NCBI RefSeq assembly: GCF_040115645.1
Contig: NC_089562.1
Location: 2,728,001 to 2,792,000 of the forward strand
Reading direction: 5' to 3'
DNA: 64,000 nucleotides
Source: Euwallacea fornicatus
Taxonomy: Eukaryota > Arthropoda > Insecta > Coleoptera > Curculionidae
Position numbers and translations under genes: made by a program
In this document: piece after piece, positions 13,301 to 25,999 of the stretch
Layout: every line of letters begins with the position of its first letter
Numbering within the stretch: position 1 is the stretch's first letter
Notes under the pieces: generated by a model
The model's database searches: none
Seen by the model: the letters and a program-made list of their open reading frames with translations, nothing else
Told to the model about the DNA's origin: nothing

Positions 13301-16300
13301 GTTTCCCTGTATACCCAATGGTCTAAAATCGTTAGCATACTATTGTGTAAGTGCTCAAAGATCGTCTCAGATAGTGCCACATTGTTTCTGGTGGCCAATT
13401 CCAACATTTATTATGATAATTTTTTTTGGATCACTATGTATAAATAATACTTAATGTAACGTCTAAATTCATTCCAGTCTGCCTCATTCTGCCGTGGTAG
13501 TTTCATTAGGGTAAATGAGAGCATTATGTGAGTTTTACTAGTCTAATATTGAAATTTTTATAAATTAAGGCGTTTGTGATAAATCCAAAGGTTAAAAAGC
13601 AAATGTTGTTTAGTGTAGCTTATCCAAGTTTTCCATTATTTAAGCTTATACCTTATCTTTTGTCAAAACGTAGGAGTTAAGATGTTGTGTAAATATTACT
13701 GCAAAACTTGCAAAGTTAAAACGTGAACTGTTGCGATGTTAATCTGTCGGCGGCAATAATCAGAAAATGAAGTTGTGATAAATCAGATCGTATTTTCTGC
13801 TTTGCAGTTTTGCAATGCTTTTTGTATGTGTATGTTGGTCGTGAAAATTTTATCAAACGAGACTGTAATTTATTTTCTATCGATATTGTTACTTTTTTGT
13901 TACCTTTTCGTTTAGGGGAATTTTATATTGGGATGTTAATAAATTAATAATGAAATTGATTATTGTTTTATTATCGTTTATTGCAGGGTGGCGATTCTAA
14001 AATCAAGCAGAAACTACACTTACCTCTTGTCCTTGCAAAATTAGGGTTTCGACACCAACATTAAGAAGTAACTGCACGTACCCTTCATTCTTTTAAAATC
14101 TTTGAAATACCGTGATGGATTGAAAACATAACGTCTGTTTATAAATCTATATTTTTTAAATCGACGAAATTTAAAAATATTTCATTTTGTGATTGTAATA
14201 CGTTGTTACAGTTCACTTGAAAACTAAACAGTACATTCTCTCATAATCACATAAAGTGCTACATGAAAAAGATTCACAACAATCACAAACAAGACAAAAC
14301 TGGGACCGATCCAGTCCAAGATTAAAATCAAAAGCTGAATGTTTCCAAAAGTTGAATATTAATTAATAATTTTATTAACTTATACGGATTAAAAACGTTT
14401 TCAAACGCTCATTAAACTTTAGAAAAAGGCAGCGAACATCGAAAAACACATCATTCACAAAAATGTTTCTAATTGCAATAATAATATAATGATATTTGCC
14501 TATTTTTTTTCTTTCAATCTATTTGGAAATAACGCTTCGCGCACAAGTGGAGGTTGCCGGAGAAGTGGAATTATGCCAAATTTTTAATATGTTCAATATG
14601 TGAAGCGCTGAAAGTTTCTCATTTAGATCGCCGGCAAATGACAATTTCTTTTCCTCAATCGAGACAAAGAATTTTTAGCGTTCCCAAACAGAATGGAAAA
14701 AAACATATAGAACATATTCAATAATAGCCTATTTACAACATTAAATTTTAAAATAAATTAGACTAGATTCGGTTATTTTCTAGACAATACATAATAATAT
14801 AAAAAAAATAAAACTTAAATTACTTTACGTGAAAAGGGGTCGGAAAGCATAGAACTACATGGCACATAAATTACTATGACATCACATTAAAGGCATGATT
14901 GTGATTTAGATCTGATAACACTAGAGTTACAAAGTATTCGTTATTCGATAATTTAATCAATAAAAATGCAATTTTTTTTTGGTTTTGGTGCATTTTAGTC
15001 CACATAATCTTATCCCTAACAAATTTTGTTAGAACTGGAGATACCTCAATTCTACTGCTTGGTTACTGCCTCGAAAAAAAGAAAAACTGTTCTTAGTATT
15101 TAAAAGAATCAGTGAAAATACTGAAATTATAAACGTATATTTTTCAACATAATACCATTCAGAGTTCCGAAACGAAAGAAGCATTACAATATAACACTTT
15201 CTACAAATTAGTTCGAGAAGTGTGGCGAGAGCTAAGCATTTTTTTGTCAAAAACAAATTACAATATGAATGTCCAAAGAAACCTTCATTGAATCCCTAAA
15301 ATACGCGTGGAGCCACTGCGAAGGTTAAACCTGACAATAAAAGAATGATTTTTCTGTCTCATCGTTCGAATGATGTAAACCAATCGTACCCACTTTTGAT
15401 TCGACCTCTACATGCGGGCCAAATGGACTGTTATAACGATTTGTGTTGGTAAATTCGATACAGAATTAGAACATTTTATTGACGTTCCATGAATAAGCAT
15501 AAGATTCAAAATTTTCCACTAGTTTCCCAATATAAAAAAGATATTTCATATAGCTCTGTAAATCTGCTTAAAAATTAACAGTGACCTGATAGCCGCAGAA
15601 AATGACATAGGCTGACGAAAGTCTACTTAAATTCGTCATTATTAAAAACAAATGTGTTACAATTGATTATTCGCCGTTCTCGTGCGATATTTTTATTACG
15701 TTATCTTAAACACATGTTCCATTTGCAAATGTTATATCGAAGTTTATTTTTAAGTATTAATTTTAGTCATATATGTAACGAGCCGTCTTACGATGGTCAT
15801 TCCGGTAACTGCTTAACGCAAAGGCCTGCAACCGTCCCATTGGTGCATACTTTGTTCAAAGTTGTGGTATTCCACACAGCGAAAAATACGAGAAAAAAGG
15901 AGCCGATAAGTAACGGGCTTCGTTTTTTGGTGCCCTTGTGCTACGCTTCCACGTTTCAATGTAGTTCATTGTGATACTTTTGCTTTATACAGAAGCACAA
16001 CCTGCAGGAATTTCACGTTAAAATAATGCCGTGAATGCTTTTTTTTTATTCTTAGAACCTGCCAACCACTGACAAGAACGGTGAATGTTGTTGTATCAAC
16101 AACTATATAAATAACAGTTTAATCGATAGCCAGAAGTAATTAATATAATAATTTGTTGTGGTTTATACTTACTTTTTTCATGATTATAACGATGAATTCA
16201 TTGGGTTGTCCTTTAGGCAACAGCTTTCACAGACTATAAAATATATAATATGAAATAACTTATTTACGGGTACAATGCCTACTGTATGAAAAAAATACAC

Positions 16301-17872
16301 AACGTTATTTTGATTACGTTAAATAAATCCCACATCAATTCTTCGAATAGTTGTATTCACTTGCGATTTTGATCGTTTAAGCAGAAATGTGAAGATTGCC
16401 AAATGAAGGCTTGCAGAGGTAGTAATTTTGTTTATTCGCATTAGCGCGAAATGTTTAGTTACGGTTAAATAATACAGGACGTTGTTGAAGAACGGTTCCT
16501 ATTATCTATCTTACACGGTGACCTGCTAGATAACAGTCCCAAATGTTTAGCTCAAATAAACAAATATGGCGTCATTAAAGTTCAGATTTTTTCCAGAAAA
16601 TTTCAAAACTATTTATCTTGGAATTTTGCAATCATTTTTCAGGTCTTGTATCTCTCAGTGCCCAAGACACTCTTAAGAAGAAAATAACTGTATTTTCATG
16701 GAATACTATAATATATGAAACTTAAGCTTTGTCGTTCTTCCATACATACTTTTTACACCGTCAAAGAGCGATAGTTTTGCAGATTTCTCTGAAAACAGTT
16801 GAGCCGAAACAACTGCAGTGTTACAAAATCATTAACTTGAAGTTGGCCCATGATACGGTTCTAGTTTATTTCCATAAAAAAAACTGATATAGTACGGTTA
16901 AATGTTCAAGGCAATAACAAGAAAACCATTGCCATCATTTTTGGTAAAGTTGCTTTCCATTTAAAGGAGTTTGAGTGTCCCTTTACACACCATCATTTAG
17001 GACCACTTATAATGTCGGTAAAAATGTGTTAATTTTTCTATTGCCTGTCAATTACTACTGTGAAATCGTTTGTAAACCAAAAACGCTTTAATAACTCTTA
17101 ATTAAGAATTGTAAACGTGTAATATATTGGGTACCTATGTCGGAACAAAATGTATTAGTGAAACGAGCATTAGGTGTGTGAAGTGTGATGAAGTAAGATG
17201 AAGTAAAAAAATGACAAAATGGAAATTGGCAAACAAATTTGCTTTGCAGCCATTCCGTTTTCGCAGAAAATAAATCTTCTAATCAATTGAGCATAAGGTT
17301 GGTTTTCAGAAATCTCCAATGCCCCTGTGCGACTTATCTATTACCTGAAAAATGGAATGAATATGATGATTGAAGTGCACCTTGTCCATTTTTCGTTGTA
17401 TACGTTATACGAAAATATGGCTTTTGTAGTTGTTAGACAAAAGCGTGCCCTGTATATTTTAAAATTCTAATTGATTAAACAAAATATGTCTTTACAATCA
17501 ACTTATACAGTGGCTCGGGCGGCCATTCTTTATTCTTTTAGTCTGCATCTTTTAAAGAATATTTACGTCGAACTATTTTTTATTACATCTTTTGCATTAT
17601 ACTGCTTTTTTAAAGACACATGTTCGAAAATAAAGGGCACCTGTATCAGCATTTTGTTTCCCATTTTTGTCACGCACTGAAGTGCCTCACAGTCACAACG
17701 AAAAATGGCGAGAATTTTGTGTACTGATGAAAATAACAGCTATGCAGGTGCTAACAATAAGACATGCAACCAATATGTGATAAATGTGATAATATTTGAA
17801 CTTGTACGTAAATCTCTAAAAAAGCTGCCAAACTAATTAACAAACAACGCTTGAACGTTCAACGATACATAC
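10398..17872. other. Gene-poor 7.5 kb between QSOX and flotillin-1
   Basis: AT-rich DNA. It holds a degenerate gypsy-like integrase fragment (13066-13251), element ends resembling TACAGAGTGTC (about 10534) and GCCCTGTATA (about 17447), and a perfect TATCGATA at 13878-13885 with no obvious gene beside it. The missing terminal exon of flotillin-1 (a handful of codons) should also lie here. Open frames such as 15654-15974 have no recognisable homology. Confidence 0.5.
13066..13251 (-). mobile_element. Ty3/gypsy-type integrase core remnant (dead)
   Basis: On the minus strand 62 codons are open and read like a retroelement integrase core. A VIAVDLFDSL segment corresponds to the first catalytic Asp region, followed by STKWVKFLPLIKTTAQEY and then KVFLRMGFPSLI. 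The next motif, the second Asp region (SYDGD here), is one frame off and followed by stops. Just upstream in the reading direction (to about 13320) another frame gives NQNPVGLIQDP, the linker that normally precedes the core. No gag, reverse transcriptase or clear LTR was found. It is an old fragment, not an active element. Confidence 0.6.
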
Positions 17873-20800
17873 CTTGGCAATATCTACTCCGGTCATCGAT
17901 TTAACGAGTTCAGGTACTTTATTAACGATCTCCAAGACTTCCCCGGTTAATTTTGCGGCGCCCACTTCACCGTTTCCTGTGGAAACCATGGTGACCTTTT
18001 TGGCTTGTGAAAGGGGAGCAGCGACTTCAGCTACCACCTGAAAAAGACCATAATATACTGTATTAAATATGTAGTAATCTAAAAATATATCTACACATTT
18101 TCGTTTTCCTTACATTAAACAGAACCAATTGGGTGCCGTAATTAAATTTTGAAATTATCTCGCAAGTCTGCTTGATACATTATGACACCCATGTGGTGTG
18201 TAAAAAAACGGAAATTTTATAAATAAATCCATTTCAAAATGATCAAGGTACATTCAACAAATTTGAAAATGTTTTCACTACTTACCTGGAAAAAGTCAGG
18301 TTTCTTACCTTTATTTACTTAAGTCTATCAGGTAAAGTTAAACTTAAACATACCTTCGGCAAAACGTCCAGAAACATGTCAATCATCGCAGCCTCTTTAT
18401 ATTCCTTCCACGCTTCAGCTTTTTTGGCCATTTGTTCGGCTTCGGCCTTGGCTTTTGCTTCAATCGCGAATGCTTCTGCTTCACCTGCGCAAAATACAAA
18501 ATAACGTAACAAATGCCTTACCAATAATGTCTTCAATAGAGTAAAAAAAAATATTTTTATACCTTTTAATTTGAGAGCTTCAGCTTCGACTTCAGCCTCC
18601 AATATAATCTTCTTTCGATTAGCCTCGGACAGCTGTTGTAATTTGTATTTCTCCGCCGCAGCCGGACGCCTTACTGTTGAATCCAATTCTCTTTCACGCC
18701 TGGCTATTTCTTGTTCTTGAACGGCTATTTGTTGCGTTCTTTCAACGACCTAAGTAAAATCCCAAAAAGTTTTCAATACAGAATACAAAGCGCGGTATAA
18801 TATTCATGGACTAATCGGAGAACTTCCTTAACTTGGTGTATTTTCTATATATTTGTAGTATGTAATATTTTTCATGTATGTTTTTTACTGTTTTTGTCTT
18901 TCCTGCCACAAAAGTATAAAATGCAATATACCCAATCAATCTGAACTAAATTTAATTCATTCAATTATATAGTGCAAAAACTCAACGGCGCTATAAGCGT
19001 ATTGGAAGTTCTACTTTGAATACCAGAAAAAATAAACTCAAGATAAAGAATAGGAGCAACTAACCATAATCTGCATCTCTTCTTCCTTAATCTTTTGCTT
19101 AGTTTTTGCCGCTTGTAGTTCGTATGCCATCTCGGCCTCAGCATTTTTAGTTTGCACTTCCATATCATACGCGGCTTTTTTAAGCTCGAAATCACGACGA
19201 GCTTTAGCAATCTCTGTATCGTTTAAAAACACCGACGCCATTCTCTGTTCTTCTGCAATCGCCTCCTTGACCGCCGCATCAGCCCGAGCTTCCGCTTCCC
19301 CTATTCTCGCATCCCGTTTCACTTCTGCTGTCCGTGCCATTCCCAAACTTTTCAAATATCCCTGAATAATTAATAGATTTGAAATAGGTTTTGGAAATTT
19401 AGATGTGTAATTTATTGACATGCGGGATAAGCGAGATATAGACACAACTTCTGAACCACTAAAAGTTAACTTTCAATATGCTTCTCCCACATATCGTGCA
19501 GGGTGCGTCGGTATATTTAAGCATGTTCAACACAAAATATGCACAGTACACAATAAAATCTAAACGCACACAGATACATTAACGGGCGTGCCCGACCATC
19601 ACATACCTTAGCACCCTTCGAGGCAAAAAAAATATAAATATATAATTTAAAATCAATTGAATCCATTAATGTGGGTATCGAAAAACGAAATTTCAGGGAA
19701 ATTTCCTAATTTGGAAATTATTTCCCAAATAGAGTTGCCAGTGTTTTGGTCTATTGACCTTCACTAACCTCTTCATCCCTTATATCCTTGATAGTGTATG
19801 AGATGACAGTAATCCCCATATTGACCAGATCGGAGGAGGCGACTTCAAAAACCTGTTTGCTGAATTTCTTACGGTCTTTGTAAAGCTCCTCCACAGTCAT
19901 AGAGCCCATAATAGCCCTCTGATGGCCCTCTAAGGTCACTAAGGCTATATGTTCAATCTCTTTCTCAGGTTTGCCTAAAAACTGTTCACAAGCTGCCAGC
20001 AACATTTCTTCATTTTGACTTTGAATTTTCACCTGAGAAGAAAACATGAAAATAATAATTTTTATGTATAGAAAAAGGAATTTATTAGATTTTTCTGAAT
20101 AAAATGAAACAACAAATTAGTTGGTTTCATTAATTCGTTGGAACTGGTGTAATTACAATTAGATGTAAATTACTTTTTGTTTATCCTCCTTTCTTTATTC
20201 ATATATTTAATAAAGGCACTTCCCGGGCATCAAGAAATAATTCCGATTTTTGATCACCTTGTATATTAATTTTTTTTTTCAAGAATCAAATTTCAGTGAG
20301 TGATAAATAATATTATCCTGTACCTGTACAAATAAATTTAATTATATGATAAATGTAAACTGCTTTTTTACCTGTTTTTACATTAACGTCCTTAAATCAA
20401 TCAATTTGGCAAAGATACAGGTAAACAGTTCAGGTTTATTATAAAAATGATAATGTATCTGATTTCAAAAATGAAGTAATAAAGAGAACATAAAAATTTA
20501 AATTGCACTTATTGATTCCTTGGAAACCATAAAAACCTCAAAATGGTTTAATATTAAAGTATGTGAGGATTTGTTTTATCACTGTTTACCGCATAAAAAC
20601 AAAGTCTAATATTATTTCTTACAATAGTGAGTCAGTCTAATTCATAAAACTGTGAAAATATATCAATTTTTGAGTGGCAACCTGATAAAACTACCTATTT
20701 AAGTTGAGTATTTCAAGGTTGAATAGTCTTGCTTCAATTATACTTTTGTTTACAGCAAACAGACTATTTAATTGTGGAATTGACATCTAATTCAGTTCAC

Positions 20801-22136
20801 TTACTTGTGCAATTCCAGTTACAGAAATGGGAACCCCTTGACTTGTGTACACTTTGGGGCTGTCTACAATAAGAGTCATAGTATTCAGGGATATTCTGAA
20901 AGAATTTATTAATATATTCCTTTTTTAATCAATTAGTGTTAAGGTAATATCTTCTAGTTGCCAAACTTCTTACCTTTGGATTCTTTGTACACCAGGCCAA
21001 ATAAATGCTCTACCTCCAGGCACTAAATGGGGTTTGCTATAGCAGCATCCTGAAAATAAAATTAAATACATACCACCCAAAATTAACTAAGAACTAATAC
21101 AAATACCCTTGACTGCTTTTTAAATTTTACCATACATTAGAACTTTCAAAAATTTTAAAACTGCATATTGAGGTGATGGACTTGTTTATTTAAATATTAA
21201 AATGCTTGAGAAGTAAAAAAAATAGCATTTTAAAATAGTTAAAATGATTTTTAATTGCACCAAAATTGGCATGCTTGTGAGAATGTTTTCTTCAAGTATA
21301 ATAAAATCTGAAAAATATGAATAACAAACATAAATTTACTGGAAGGATACTCTCTCAAATACCTTAGTTGGGGGCAATGTGTCACAACTCCAACACTAAA
21401 TAATAATGCCCCCAATTTATACCAAAAACTCTTGAAATCAGTCTTGCTAAACAATTCCCTCAACAAATCAATTACATTTTTCATCACTTTATACAATGTT
21501 AATTATCCACAAGGATGAGAGACTGATGTTTTTTCTCACTTTCAAAGTTTCACACAATTTCACTACTTTTTATACCTTTCCAAACTACTTGAGGGATTGG
21601 TGAATGACGAGGTTTGTGTTGGCCTTTTTTGAACAGAAAATGTTTTCTTATACAATAACAACTACAGATACATTATGACGGCGTTAAATCTTTAGATATG
21701 GAATTTTATAACAGGAAATTAATTGAATCAATTTAGATTAAGCATCTAAGTGTTCCGAGTAATTTTCTGGAAATGCGTGTAGATTGTGCTGAATAACACT
21801 ATATTTATATTAAATAAGTAATTATAGTTTGGGGATTTGAGTGCAGAACTGATTCCAATGAAAGAGTTTTGTCATTGCATACCATTGATTCAGCTCCTCA
21901 AACCAAGTGACAGTAGGATCATACAGTATCCAGAAATACAGTCAAATGTTTTGTAGTTTTAATGGTTCTTTATACACTCTTTAATTTACAAAGAACACAC
22001 AAAAAATTAAAACCTTTCTTGAGTATACCTACTGATAATTACTCTATTATTGATAAATTATAACAAATTAAATGGAAAATCTACCTGAAATCACCAATGC
22101 TTCGTTTGGTCCGCAAGTTACAAATCCCCAGGTCAT
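17873..22136 (-). CDS. Flo1: Flotillin-1 (membrane microdomain scaffold), lacking only the last few codons
   Basis: Flotillin-1 is a palmitoylated SPFH/prohibitin-domain scaffold on the cytoplasmic face of membranes that forms hetero-oligomers with flotillin-2. Eight exons join in phase to 421 codons: 22136-22085 (MTWGFVTCGPNEALVIS), 21049-20974, 20895-20805, 20032-19769, 19361-19065, 18749-18563, 18484-18354 and 18037-17873. The SPFH domain covers about residues 1-170 (for example VTLEGHQRAIMGSMTVEELY). A long Ala/Glu-rich coiled coil follows, containing GEAEAFAIEAKAKAEAEQMA, and the conserved C-terminal part ends KVPELVKSMTGVDIAK. Family members are about 426 aa, so a final exon of roughly 5-10 codons remains unlocated. 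Reading through the donor at 17872 adds 11 unrelated residues, which is unlikely to be the true end. Divergent from MMS22L. Confidence 0.95.
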
Positions 22137-22705
22137 CTTGAATTATAACAATACGTACAATTTAATATTTAATTGCTGACTACTAATTTTAAATCGTCTA
22201 TTTCCAACAATTTTCCGATTAAACAGTACGTCTTGAATGTTTCAAAATAGTAAACAAAAGTTATGAAAAAATCCACAAAATTCTTATCTTTCAAACATCA
22301 GTGTCAGTTAATGTCAAATTCAGCCTCATGTTGTCAAATATTGATTAAATTAACAATGGCAACAATGCATTCAGGCTGATCGCTTATTAATTAACAATTT
22401 GTTAATTTTATTATTATTATCAACGTTACTGGTTTTTATATCATTTGAGTGTCTTGCAAATATCTTTATTAACATAAAGTCCATTGAAAACTAATGAATG
22501 CATGAGATAAATAGCAGCCATTCAGCTATCCAACATTACCAGACTTCTCTCTGTCCACGTCTTTGCCTTTACGCAGGAAATGTAAAAGCCTAAAATCAAA
22601 TTTGTGAGGTTAAGTTTTGTTTTAGTTTAGTTTTTCCTTTAATAAACTTTTGAAGTTAGTTTACTAAAAAAATCTTTTAAAGAAACAAGTCATAATCAGT
22701 AATCA
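22137..22705. promoter_or_regulatory. Divergent promoter region between flotillin-1 and MMS22L
   Basis: Only 569 bp separate the two opposing start codons, so the core promoters and 5' leaders of both genes must lie here unless leader introns exist. No TATA box is evident. A GTGAGGTTAAG motif at about 22603, close to the AGGTTA boxes common near insect promoters, precedes MMS22L. Confidence 0.45.
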
Positions 22706-25700
22706 ATGTCCAGGGATATAACGCTCAAAAGATGCAATCAACAACTCTTCGATATAACAGAACACTACCAAGATCTCTTCTCCAATGATCAAAACCGAGA
22801 GTTTAAGAGTGCGACTCAAGTAACGTTTAACATAGACCACCATACATATTATACTGAAGACATCATTGAAGATATTGAAGAACATCATAATGTTATTTTT
22901 CAACTTGTACGAGCACAGATTTTTCAACTGCAACAAATTGCACTCAATAGTCAAGATCCACTCTTGTCGAACGGCTCCTCTTCAGGAAAATTTATTTCTG
23001 CTGCATTTGAAGGGATAATTCAAAGTATAATAATGGTACTCAACAATGAGAGTGATCTTGGAACCAAAAGTGCCATTTTAAAATTAACAAGAGCCTTTTC
23101 ATGCTCATTAGTCCCTTTAAACAAATTAGAGGAAAATGTGTTATCAAAAATGAAATATTCAAAAATAGAAATATGCCCTTTTTTCCAGTACTTCCATACA
23201 TTATTAGATATTTATTATTTCCTTTTACTACTTTATTCAATAAGCTCAGAGCAAACAGAACCACTAGAAAGCCACCTTGAATGTATTATAACTAATATGT
23301 TCTTATTGTTTAAAATAAACATTACCAATTTCAATAATCCTCAAATGTGCAACTGCACGAAATCTTTTTGGCTGGTAGTTCAATTAATTGCAGAAAAAAA
23401 AGAACCAAATCAAGTATTATTTTGGAATACATTCAATAAAGTTCTGCAATCAGAAAGTCCATTGATAGTTTTAAGTTTCCTGAAAGAAGTTGCTGATGTT
23501 GAAAGGTTTGACACCAGCCTCAAAGATATGGGTGCTGCCTGTGAGAGAATAAAACCCAATTATTCCTTACTGGAAAATAAATTCAAAGAACTTCTTAATC
23601 TACATACTGTTAGCAACTGTGATATTTTATCTAGTAGTCTCAAGATTGTTGAACCATTGATATGTGACTTGTGGGCCAAAGAGGGCAAGATTGACATTTT
23701 GCTGATCATTTGGGATTTCTACAGCAAAAGACTGAATGTATCCAATAATTTGTCAGGAAACATTTCAGCCACAAGTTTGGTTGAAATGTTGGATTTAGCA
23801 ATAACATCACCACAACACTGTAAAGAAGATTTCCAAATTTTTGTTGGCATACTGAAAAATTACCTACAGAAGCATCCTCTGCATTGGGGAAAAATAAAAG
23901 GTAGGATTTATTCCCAGTTGGGGCCAAATAAAGCTAAGGATCTGACTGATATTGGGGTGATGCATGTGATGATGTTATATCTTGCCTTAAGCACTGTTTA
24001 TTTCAATGAAATGGAGAAGAAGATGTTGGTGTTTTTGGAGAGTTTGCCTAAAGGAACTAAATACAATCTACAGACATGGAATATATATGCTGCAGTGGTG
24101 AGTATAGAGTCCATTTAGAATAGTAATTGTTTTTTAAGTAACTAATTTTTATTTAATTCAGTTAAGCAGTTATCTACCTAATATATATTTAAGTTAATTT
24201 TAAGGCTTCCTAAACATTTATTTTTTGATACAAATTGGTAAAATAATGGACAAAGTCTTGAGTATTTTTTCTGTATTTAACATTAAGGACTAATATATTC
24301 TTTAATTGCACGAATATTTTTTTTACTTATACCTCCACAGTATTACTAATATTTTCAGGTTTTACAATATGTACGTAATGGGCACTCCATTGAAAGAATA
24401 TCTCCTCCCATATTACGGATGCTCCAAGAAGCCAGCACCGACCAGAAACTTCACCATTTAATCAAGAACTTCATAAACAATCTACAAGTAATTGTAAATC
24501 ATAGTAACAACATGCAGCTGCATCAATGGACCTTATTAGGGCCATGGTTTACTCATTACCAATCTGTTTGTTATTTTCCTGATTTGAAGATATCTCTAGC
24601 GGTTCTGATGTCGATATTGGAAAAGTGCAGTAACGCGGATTATTGGACTGTTTGGGAACCCTTCTTTAAAGATTGTGTGTATTCCGCGTTGAAACAATTA
24701 GCCATAACTTTTAGTCCTCCCTCCATAATCGGAAAAATAGCTGGTAAATTGATATTGAATTGTAATAATTTAATTGATAATTCCTTTAAGTTTTTTTTGG
24801 TTGATTTGGTGGCACCTAAGATATCGTCGACTTTTTTGGAGGTAGTATTGAATTGTTATCCTGATAGGTTAATTCTCACCCCCGAGCAAGAAAATATGGC
24901 ACTGCAGTGTTGGGTAAATGTATGTTTTCTCTCCGTCGAGCCTCAAGTTGAGTTAACCCAACAGGTGATTAAACTAGAGTGTTTTTCTAAAGCTTTGAAA
25001 ACTCGTATAAAAGAATCTCCCGAGCCAATGGAGGCGTTTATAGAGTATCTAGGCAGCAATGACAGTGTCAATGTTCAATCTACCATGCATTTATTAAAAC
25101 TTTGTGAGACCGCCTTAGGGAACTTGGATAAAATTATCGCGCAATATTTGATGAATCCTGAAGATGAAAAGATAGTATTCAAAATTTATAGACATTCATC
25201 TCTTATATTTCTAACTTGTGGTAATTTAATTTATAATAGAAACAAATCCGTGACTATCTTGACCAAACTCGTCCAGGTTCTCCTTTTGCCAATGGATTTT
25301 CTAATGGGTAAAAGACCCATTCATAATTTCATTATTAATGCCTTGAAAACATGTTGGCCTACATTTTTCGACGCTCTTATAAATCTTAACACGATTAAAG
25401 ATCCTTATTTGGAGAGAACTTTACGAGATATGGTGGCGAAATATCTACCACTTTTTCCTACATCTGAGTCTGTGATTGTGGCCTCTCTAGAAACACTCAG
25501 CACCGCTGAAGTTGTGTTAGACAAAATCGCAATTGTCTATTTAAAACCACCGATAAACGAGTCAGATGGAAATGTGGCGAAAGCATTAAAAATAATATCC
25601 GATATTACCAAAAGCACCACATCACCGTCGCTGTATAGGCTTTTGATAGATAAAATACTATTTGGTTTATTTGAAGTAATCATTTTTCATTCTCAAAGAA

Positions 25701-25999
25701 ACATTGCCATCGGTGTTGTGAGGGATATCACAAACTCCCATTTATTCCAAGAAGTGAAAAGTGAATTTAAAAAAGTTATTTTGGATGTGACTCAAAAAAA
25801 TATGGCGATAAATAGTATAAACTATTTCCAATTGATGGTTTGTGTGGCAAAGTTCGTGCCGCATGAAATGAGAGATGTTTTTGAGAGTGTTAGAGCCCAT
25901 GTTGGACATGTCGAGAAAGTTAGAGGGGTTGGGTTTGATCAATCGTTGCGGTTGCAGTTAGAGCGGCTAGAACATGCGATCAATGAAAATTTGTCGTAA
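22706..25999 (+). CDS. MMS22L: MMS22-like (MMS22L), homologous-recombination and replication-fork repair factor
   Basis: MMS22L partners TONSL to load RAD51 at stalled replication forks in the nucleus. Two exons, 22706-24097 and 24359-25999, join in phase 0 (GCA GTG | GTT TTA) to give 1010 aa; the human protein is about 1240. Recognition rests on blocks in the central part of the family, especially HWGKIKGRIYSQLGPNKAKDL with LTDIGVMHV just after, and IIWDFYSKRLN shortly before. The rest is helical-repeat-like and diverged, as usual for this family. There are no catalytic motifs. The shortening is mainly at the N-terminus relative to vertebrates. The second exon carries the conserved C-terminal region. 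Alternative identities are unlikely given the motif order. Confidence 0.85.
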
